Source: Faecousia sp. (GTDB taxonomy: Bacteria; Bacillota; Clostridia; Oscillospirales; Oscillospiraceae). Taken from it: a DNA stretch of 10,664 nucleotides. This document shows positions 5,492 through 10,664 of this stretch, in pieces. Numbering within the stretch: the first letter of the stretch is position 1; every line of letters starts with the position of its first letter. Below the pieces are notes generated by a model. It searched no databases, was not told where the DNA came from, and saw nothing but the letters and a program-made list of their open reading frames with translations. The translations under genes and the position numbers were made by a program. The stretch covers positions 1 through 10,664 of the forward strand of contig JARHYV010000180.1 in assembly GCA_029258495.1 (NCBI GenBank), read 5' to 3'.

Positions 5492-5520
5492 TTGACAGTC
5501 CCTATATTGTTGTGTATGAT
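5492..5520 (+). promoter_or_regulatory. Sigma-A promoter of the DUF2500-LOR unit
   Basis: TTGACA (5492-5497), 17 bp, then TATGAT (5515-5520): one mismatch to the full consensus. The predicted start is near 5527, giving a leader of about 30 nt to the first gene. It separates this unit from the upstream riboswitch RNA, which ends at 5434. Confidence 0.8.
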
Positions 5521-5555
5521 GTACCCATAGATTAGAGAAGAGGGAAGTGTATATC

Positions 5556-5906
5556 ATGTTTATGAGCGGTGATATGTTCAGTGTCGTTTTCCTGCTTATG
5601 TCCATTGTGATCTTCTGTGTGTTCTTTATCGTTCTTGCAAAGAATATTTCTGAATGGAACAAGAACAATCATAGCCCAAAACTGACCGTTCCTGCCACGG
5701 TTGTTTCCAAGCGCAGCCATACATCCCACCATGATACAACGAATGGTCATTCGTCCTCCACAACCTATTATGTCACATTTCAAGTAGAGAGCGGGGATCG
5801 GATGGAACTCCATCTGAATGGGCATGAATATGGCATGCTCTGCGAAGGCGATCGAGGAATGCTCAGTTTTCAGGGGACTCGTTATCTGAATTTTGAACGC
5901 CAGTGA
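5556..5906 (+). CDS. DUF2500 family protein, small membrane-anchored
   Basis: The protein is 116 residues from the ATG at 5556; GTG 5547 in the same frame would add three residues but leaves almost no gap to the AGAGGGA ribosome site at 5539-5545. One N-terminal membrane helix covers about residues 6-28 (FSVVFLLMSIVIFCVFFIVL), after which the chain is soluble. The soluble part has the DUF2500 pattern: LTVPATVVSKR, a His/Ser/Thr-rich loop, TTYYVTFQVESGDRMEL, then GDRGMLSFQGTRYLNFER at the end. The function of DUF2500 is not known. It is followed 41 nt later by the LOR gene, with which it shares a promoter. There is no evident link to ethanolamine use, and the promoter arrangement argues that it is independent. 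Confidence 0.88.
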   Translation: MFMSGDMFSVVFLLMSIVIFCVFFIVLAKNISEWNKNNHSPKLTVPATVVSKRSHTSHHDTTNGHSSSTTYYVTFQVESGDRMELHLNGHEYGMLCEGDRGMLSFQGTRYLNFERQ

Positions 5907-5947
5907 TTTTTTGAAGACCTGAGTAGATGAAGAGAGGTGCACAAACC

Positions 5948-6421
5948 GTGAAACTATATATCAAGCAGAAAACATTTACTTTTGTAGATCGGTTCAGCAT
6001 TAAAAACGAAGTCGGAGAAGATGTCTATTGGGTTGAAGGCGAAGTTTTTTCATTTGGAAAAAGACTGCATGTGTATGATATGTCCGGCAAGGAGATTGTT
6101 TTTATCGAGCAGCAGCTGCTTAAATTCATGCCGCGTTACAACATTTACATCAATGGTGCATGTGTGGCAGAACTGCGCAAGGAGCTGTCATTCTTCCTTC
6201 CGAAATACTTTATTTCCGGCCCGGATTGGAATGTTTCAGGCGAATTCTGTGGGCATGACTACGAGATCACCCAATCAGATCAAAGGATCGCTGTGATCAG
6301 CAAGGAATGGATGACATGGGGCGACAGATACGAGCTGAATATCGTAAATCAGCAGGATGAGATCCTCGCATTGGCCGTTGTGCTGACCATCGACTGTGTG
6401 CTTGCAAACGCATCCAGCTAA
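5948..6421 (+). CDS. LURP-one-related (LOR/DUF567) family protein
   Basis: The 157-residue protein is read from GTG 5948, which has AGAGAGG at 5931-5937 in front of it. An ATG at 5927 in the same frame would add seven residues with no ribosome site and would extend beyond the usual LOR start, MKLYIKQK. The pattern of two tandem beta-rich units (DRFSIKNEVGEDVYWVEGE, FSFGKRLHVYD, then FLPKYFISG and RIAVISKEWMTWGDRYEL) is typical of the Tubby-like LOR fold seen in Bacillus YxjI. Such proteins may bind phospholipid or act as scaffolds, but no bacterial function is established. No signal peptide or membrane helix is evident. It ends 31 nt before a strong shared terminator. Confidence 0.88.
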   Translation: MKLYIKQKTFTFVDRFSIKNEVGEDVYWVEGEVFSFGKRLHVYDMSGKEIVFIEQQLLKFMPRYNIYINGACVAELRKELSFFLPKYFISGPDWNVSGEFCGHDYEITQSDQRIAVISKEWMTWGDRYELNIVNQQDEILALAVVLTIDCVLANASS

Positions 6422-6452
6422 TGCAATGTAACATGCAAAATATGAGGATATC

Positions 6453-6490
6453 AAAACACGGTACAGTTTACAAAAACTGTACCGTGTTTT
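6453..6490. terminator. Bidirectional terminator between convergent units
   Basis: AAAACACGGTACAGTTT (6453-6469) and AAACTGTACCGTGTTTT (6474-6490) form a perfect 17-bp stem with a 4-nt loop. Runs of A and T at the ends give a U-tract in both directions, so it can stop the LOR transcript from the left and the glycosidase transcript from the right. It fills most of the 101-nt gap between the two stop codons. Confidence 0.93.
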
Positions 6491-6522
6491 ATTTATAAGA
6501 CTATACTCTGATTTAAGGCAGA

Positions 6523-8151
6523 TCAGCTTAACAGACTCAGCAGCTGCTCATAAACCCGCTCAAAGACAACGGGATCCTCCTGATAATGGCTATTATCGGT
6601 GAACAACTCAGCCACCAATGCATCGTGGGCAGCCTCATCCTTCTTGCGGAGCATCATCAGAAGTGTCGCGTCCTCAACACCACGGCGATGAGCCTCAAGA
6701 CGCATTCCGGGCCATGCACTACCATTGCCGGGATATGCGATGAAAGCATCCCCACATGGGAAATTCGTTCCGATTCCGGTCGGATTGTGGCAGCTGGTCG
6801 CCTTGAATGGATCCATGCCATTCGGGAACTGATTCAGCCCCCAGTGCAGGAACCCGGACAGCCGATTTTTAGCACACCCCCAGAATAGGAGTCGCCCTTT
6901 GATCAGCGAAAAATCAAGGAATCGGTTCAGCCATTCGCCCTCTGGGCCACAGCAAACATATGTCCAGACTTCCTCGCCTAAAGCGGTATATCTGTCAAAG
7001 TCCGCTTTGTTTCGCTCATAGCCGACTGTACTGGGAGTCCAGATATCTACGCCACCGTAGAATTTGGGGCTGTCTACTGCCTCGATGGTTCGTGCTCCGG
7101 GGAAATACCGGCGAACCAGAGATGCAGCCAGATAATACTGCCGACGCCGTGCGTCCAGATCTTCTTCTGTACGATAGTGAATGTCCGGCTCATCGTGAAT
7201 ATGAAACAGAATGTGCTTGTCCCAGCCATTCTCCTTCAAGAAGGCAGACAGCTCCTTCATGTACTGAACGGTCAGTGCGTACCCTTCAGGACTTTCAAGC
7301 GGTAGATCCGGTGCAACAGCGCAGCGGAATTGGGCTGTGTACATATCCGGCATTCCATCCGGTAAAAATCCTCTGCTGAGTAGCGGCCCAATCTCTAAGG
7401 TATCCAAGCCCTCATCAAAGAAGCACTGGATCACGGGACGAAGGGGCTCAAAATCGAATTTTACCGGATCTCTGGATATTAAGACAGAAGGGTTCAGCTC
7501 GATATAGAAGATTTTCTGATGGATCCGGCGCATCAATTTTGCATATTGATGGATCATCTCAAAATGCTCCGGTGTATTTGTTTCTATCCCATGACAGTGT
7601 GCCATGGCATCCAGACTGAACCAGTTTGTAACCGGAAAATACTCCTCCGGCAGGGTCACCGGATATACATTGACATCGATGGTGCAATGATATCCGTCAA
7701 CAACAAGCTCGAGGTTGTGATTTCCCGATGCAATATCGTCATCAGGAATCAAGCAAAAATACATCGCCGCCACACCATCATTGACCGGGATCTCACCATT
7801 TGGTGTCGGGATCAGGCAATCGTATACATCAAACGGTGCAAGATGTGTTGCGTAGGACGGCTTTTCCGCAGGTCGCTGCTCCAGAACCATTGCACCGCCT
7901 TGCTGCTGTCCGTCGCCTGTGTTGTATTCCACGGGAACAGCACGCATGGAAAACCATTCTGCACAAAAACCTGCACCGGAAAGCGATGCCGTCACACAGG
8001 ATGCGTCTGTCTTCAGCAGCAGCTGAATGCCCGGTCGACCATTGCGGGGCATTGCGATATGCAGCGACTGGGGCAGGGGAGTAAGCTCAGTATCCGGGTA
8101 CAGAAATTCCTCTCGGGCTGTCAGACAGCCCATACGCTGAGTTTGGGTCAT
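6523..8151 (-). CDS. GH123/DUF4091-type glycoside hydrolase, cytosolic
   Basis: This 542-residue protein resembles the GH123 catalytic family (formerly DUF4091), whose characterised members are beta-N-acetylgalactosaminidases using substrate-assisted catalysis with a neighbouring Asp-Glu pair. That pair is seen as D320-E321 in HIHDEPD. Residues about 1-170 form a beta-rich N-terminal region, and the barrel follows from about VTNWFSLDAMAH. Typical late motifs are RLLFWGCAKN, GFLHWGLNQF, and the end signature MRLEAHRRGVEDATLLMML. There is no signal peptide or lipobox, so the enzyme should act inside the cell. AAGGAGG precedes the ATG, and the gene starts 19 nt after the GH110-like gene ends. 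Beta-GalNAc specificity is inferred from the family and may differ. Confidence 0.82.
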   Translation of the reverse strand: MTQTQRMGCLTAREEFLYPDTELTPLPQSLHIAMPRNGRPGIQLLLKTDASCVTASLSGAGFCAEWFSMRAVPVEYNTGDGQQQGGAMVLEQRPAEKPSYATHLAPFDVYDCLIPTPNGEIPVNDGVAAMYFCLIPDDDIASGNHNLELVVDGYHCTIDVNVYPVTLPEEYFPVTNWFSLDAMAHCHGIETNTPEHFEMIHQYAKLMRRIHQKIFYIELNPSVLISRDPVKFDFEPLRPVIQCFFDEGLDTLEIGPLLSRGFLPDGMPDMYTAQFRCAVAPDLPLESPEGYALTVQYMKELSAFLKENGWDKHILFHIHDEPDIHYRTEEDLDARRRQYYLAASLVRRYFPGARTIEAVDSPKFYGGVDIWTPSTVGYERNKADFDRYTALGEEVWTYVCCGPEGEWLNRFLDFSLIKGRLLFWGCAKNRLSGFLHWGLNQFPNGMDPFKATSCHNPTGIGTNFPCGDAFIAYPGNGSAWPGMRLEAHRRGVEDATLLMMLRKKDEAAHDALVAELFTDNSHYQEDPVVFERVYEQLLSLLS

Positions 8152-8170
8152 TGTTCGTCCTCCTTAGCGG

Positions 8171-9967
8171 TTATAGAATTGTGCTGAAAATCTGGTTATC
8201 TTCTGCACTGCAATCTGTGCTGTGTGCAAATTGGAAAATGCCTTCGTAGTGCTCTGCGTAAATCGGCTCTTCCATCGTACTGGAACCATAGCAGGGAAGG
8301 CTGTAATCCAGCTGCCCTGCATTGATGACAGTGTTGTGATGCACCCGAACATTTTGACAGGACGAGAAAAATCCTGCAAGGCGTGGACAATCGACAATGG
8401 TATTATGGCACAGCTCAATATCGTGGAATACAGGATAATCCGTGCGTCCTCCCGGCATATAGACACCCATATAAATCACAGCCATCTGCCATGCGTTCAA
8501 ATCGCAATGACGAATGATGTTGTTGCAGATCAGCAGATCCTCAACGCCCTGACCTTCGCTCCAGCGACTTTCGCAGCCGGTTTCGATTTGAATGGCAGCG
8601 CCCTGAATGTTCTCAAATACATTGTTCTCCACTAGACCGTGGCTGCCTTGCAGCAGCGCACCTCGGGCACGATTGTTGGTAAAGCGGCAGTTGCGGATGA
8701 TGTAGTAATCTGTATGGAATGTGCGGTTGAAGATGACGCTTTCCTCATCCAGAGCATCAGGCAGAGGCTGCTCAAGGGTCATGATACAGGTGCGCTGTTC
8801 AGGCTGATATGTTACCTGCTGTACACGGGATAGGTAGCCGGTAGGGGACAGATCCGGATTTCGGATCTCGATCAAACTGCCTGTTTCAAATTGCAAAGAA
8901 GACTCTGCAACACGCAGGGCAAGCAGTCGATTTGTTCCCAAACGGCGCACTCCCATACTGGAATTGTCGTGCAGATTGATGCAATCGTCACCTGCGCCGG
9001 AGAAATCACAGTCCTCAATGATGAACTGCCCCTGAGAATTGCCTACATGCAGACAGTCTACCGAAGTGGATACGCTGCGGGATGTTCCCGGTCGCGGAAC
9101 AATTCTGCAATGGTCAAAATGCAGATGATGTACACTGCCGCTGCTATGGAATCCGCTACCCGGGCAGCCGTAAAGAGTGATCCGCTCCAAGGTGATGTGA
9201 CTGCTTTGTCCGGTATGCACGGCAACACCGTCATACTCCAGATGACGGAAGTTGTAGCATTGTCCAACCTTGAAATGATGTATCGACCACGCAGGATCCC
9301 GTGTAAAAATACGCAGACACTGATCCGATTGTTTCTGCATTCGGGGTAGAAGGATATTGCTCAATTCCCGCACCAGATGCTGCATCTGTTCATCGGTTTT
9401 CCCATCGTCAGCCAGATGAACATGATCGTTGCGGTAGGGCCGGAATTCTATGCCGCCGGCACATCCTGGGGTATACCGCTTGGGATCAAACGGTCCAACA
9501 ATGCGGATCTCCATATCCTCGGGGACACTGGAACAGGATGGAAACGTGACCTCCAGCCAGCTGCCATCTGATGCTATATCACGGATCACGCCAACTGAGG
9601 CGAGTGGTTTATCTTCCCACGCCCAGTCCAAAATCAGATTCTTCATGTGGATGCGGGTACTATCCAGAATATCCCAATATGGTGCAGGTGTATGGAAGAT
9701 CAGTTCGCTTTGGTGTCCCTCTACCGTCAGGTCATGGAGGTGATGCAGAATGATATAGCGTTCATCGGGGGCATTATAGAAGTGATACACACCATGCGGG
9801 ATGTCCAAAACCGCACCAGGATGCTGTCTGCATGTATCGATTGCCAAACGGAAAGCAGCAGTATTGCAGAATTCCTGCTTCGGTGCTGCTCCAAAATCAG
9901 TGACGGTGACGATCTGCCCGCTGGAGGCGGGCAGATCGATATGTATTTGCTGTGTAAAGTGCTCCAT
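8171..9967 (-). CDS. Right-handed parallel beta-helix glycosidase, GH110-like
   Basis: This 598-residue protein begins with the beta-helix entry motif VTVTDFGAAPKQ (about residues 20-31) and the AVLDIPHGVYHF strand-turn. It then has many short beta-helix coils with repeated 'I-x-NCxF/NN-x-I' rungs. The segment FSGAGDDCINLHD, with D327-D328, and FTNNRARGALLQGSHG resemble GH110 alpha-1,3-galactosidases, which remove terminal alpha-1,3-galactose, including the blood group B epitope and linear xenoantigen type. No signal peptide is seen, unlike many GH110 enzymes, so it is probably cytosolic. The start is 6 nt after the permease stop, with AAAGGA inside the permease end. The beta-helix fold is clear; the exact family is less certain, and another galactosidase or lyase-type beta-helix remains possible. 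Confidence 0.7.
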   Translation of the reverse strand: MEHFTQQIHIDLPASSGQIVTVTDFGAAPKQEFCNTAAFRLAIDTCRQHPGAVLDIPHGVYHFYNAPDERYIILHHLHDLTVEGHQSELIFHTPAPYWDILDSTRIHMKNLILDWAWEDKPLASVGVIRDIASDGSWLEVTFPSCSSVPEDMEIRIVGPFDPKRYTPGCAGGIEFRPYRNDHVHLADDGKTDEQMQHLVRELSNILLPRMQKQSDQCLRIFTRDPAWSIHHFKVGQCYNFRHLEYDGVAVHTGQSSHITLERITLYGCPGSGFHSSGSVHHLHFDHCRIVPRPGTSRSVSTSVDCLHVGNSQGQFIIEDCDFSGAGDDCINLHDNSSMGVRRLGTNRLLALRVAESSLQFETGSLIEIRNPDLSPTGYLSRVQQVTYQPEQRTCIMTLEQPLPDALDEESVIFNRTFHTDYYIIRNCRFTNNRARGALLQGSHGLVENNVFENIQGAAIQIETGCESRWSEGQGVEDLLICNNIIRHCDLNAWQMAVIYMGVYMPGGRTDYPVFHDIELCHNTIVDCPRLAGFFSSCQNVRVHHNTVINAGQLDYSLPCYGSSTMEEPIYAEHYEGIFQFAHSTDCSAEDNQIFSTIL

Positions 9968-9973
9968 AATAAG

Positions 9974-10664
9974 TTATCCTTTCACACCAGATGCCATGAT
10001 GCTCTGTTTCAGCTGTTTCGAGAAAATCAGAGAAATGATAATAACCGGAAGGATCGTTACCAGAGAAATACCCATCAATGCATTCTGCTTTGTGCTGACA
10101 TTATTGGAAATATTGTACAGTGCCACATTCAATGTCCATAGATCCTGCCGTTCGGTGACCATCCATGCCCAGAAGAAGTCGTTCCAGTTGCCAAGGAAGG
10201 TCTGAAGTGCGATCAGCGAGATGATGGGTTTGGACAGAGGCATACAGATACGGGTGTACAGGAAGAAGCTGGATGCACCATCCAAACGAGCAGCCTCAAA
10301 ATAGGAACCAGGGATCCGATCAAAGAAGCCCTTGAACAGATACACATAGAACCCGTAGGGATAGAGGAAGGGGAGAAGCAGTGCTGCATAGTTGTTATAC
10401 GCACCCATCTCACGGTACATAATCAGCTGGGGCAGCATGATGCTGACAAAGGGGATCATCATGGCACCAAGGAAAAACATCAGTACAAATTTCCCGGCTT
10501 TTGGCGTCATGAGGCGGCTGATGACAAAACCACAGATGGAACAGAGCAAAACCTGAGAGATAATGGCAAATCCAATAACCAGAACAGTATTCCCAACAAA
10601 TGCCATGAAGCCGTATTTAGCAATGGTTTCGTTTTTGTTGTACATGTACTGAGGCAGCCGCATA
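9974..10664 (-). CDS. MalG-type ABC sugar transporter permease (partial, N-terminus beyond window)
   Basis: The visible 229 residues end at the stop 9974-9976 and run to the right edge of the window. Full-length relatives have about 270-300 residues, so the first membrane helix is missing and the ATG at 10661-10663 is unlikely to be the true start. The remaining chain has at least five hydrophobic segments and the EAA loop EAARLDGA at residues 124-131 followed by ICMPLSKP, the cytoplasmic contact with the ATPase subunit. It belongs to the CUT1 group (carbohydrate uptake) that imports oligosaccharides. The binding protein, partner permease and any ATPase would lie upstream. Substrate is inferred from the adjacent glycosidases only. 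Confidence 0.93.
   Translation of the reverse strand, partial: MRLPQYMYNKNETIAKYGFMAFVGNTVLVIGFAIISQVLLCSICGFVISRLMTPKAGKFVLMFFLGAMMIPFVSIMLPQLIMYREMGAYNNYAALLLPFLYPYGFYVYLFKGFFDRIPGSYFEAARLDGASSFFLYTRICMPLSKPIISLIALQTFLGNWNDFFWAWMVTERQDLWTLNVALYNISNNVSTKQNALMGISLVTILPVIIISLIFSKQLKQSIMASGVKG

Noticed and set aside
5232..5495. Plus-strand open frame of 87 codons across T1, H1, H2 and T2
   Set aside because: It starts with TTG inside the terminator stem, has no ribosome site, and its codons run through perfectly paired RNA arms, so structure explains the sequence better than coding.
5927..5947. ATG 5927 as the start of the LOR gene
   Set aside because: No ribosome site precedes it, whereas AGAGAGG lies inside this stretch at the correct distance from GTG 5948, which also gives the usual family start.
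7519..8187. Plus-strand open frame of 222 codons opposite the GH123-like gene
   Set aside because: It is an antisense shadow with high Cys, His and Arg; the minus-strand gene has clear family motifs and a ribosome site.
8891..9349. Plus-strand open frame of 152 codons opposite the beta-helix gene
   Set aside because: It has no ribosome site or known motif and lies fully within the minus-strand beta-helix gene, whose repeated rungs are unmistakable.
1..10664. CRISPR arrays, insertion sequences, tRNA or rRNA genes
   Set aside because: No regularly spaced direct repeats, transposase motifs, terminal inverted repeats, or RNA gene signatures were found on reading.

Overview
The window looks like the chromosome of a gut-type member of the Clostridia (Oscillospiraceae or Lachnospiraceae-like). 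The reasons are strong AGGAGG-type ribosome binding sites, intermediate G+C, a Firmicutes-style ethanolamine utilisation (eut) gene order, an adenosylcobalamin riboswitch, and cytosolic host-glycan-type glycosidases next to an ABC sugar permease. The genus cannot be fixed from the sequence alone.

Region 1 (1-4933, + strand) is the distal end of a eut bacterial microcompartment operon. In order it holds the end of eutJ, a Firmicutes eut protein of unknown function, the shell vertex protein eutN, a PduS-like flavin/Fe-S reductase, a PduT-like tandem-BMC shell protein with the cluster-binding Cys38, the ethanolamine permease eutH, and a short cupin-only eutQ. The genes are tightly spaced. The upstream part (ammonia lyase, aldehyde dehydrogenase, major shell proteins, any EutVW regulators) lies outside the window. 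Together these genes supply substrate import, shell closure and an electron route across the shell that could keep the B12 cofactor reduced. A 13-bp inverted repeat follows eutQ.

Region 2 (4946-5434, + strand) has no convincing protein gene but is dense in RNA structure. It has a consensus promoter, a complete cobalamin riboswitch aptamer closed by an 8-bp P1 stem, an expression platform with mutually exclusive helices ending in an intrinsic terminator (T1), then two further long hairpins and a second terminator (T2). Because T2 comes before the next gene, the read-through product should be a non-coding RNA of about 450 nt. This is the layout of the EutX/Rli55 class of riboswitch-controlled small RNAs that titrate the antiterminator EutV by hairpins with hexanucleotide loops. 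Here the hairpin at 5348-5385 has a hexaloop with A at position 1 and G at position 4, and two others have G at position 4. This is the most interesting part of the window.

Region 3 (5475-6490, + strand) is a two-gene unit with its own consensus promoter: a small membrane-anchored DUF2500 protein and a LURP-one-related (LOR) protein. It ends at a 17-bp perfect hairpin shared with the convergent operon.

Region 4 (6523-10664, - strand) is part of a carbohydrate operon, read from right to left: a MalG-type ABC permease (truncated by the window edge), a right-handed beta-helix glycosidase resembling GH110 alpha-1,3-galactosidases, and a GH123/DUF4091-type glycosidase. Neither enzyme has a signal peptide, so the model is import of a host-type oligosaccharide followed by cytosolic trimming.
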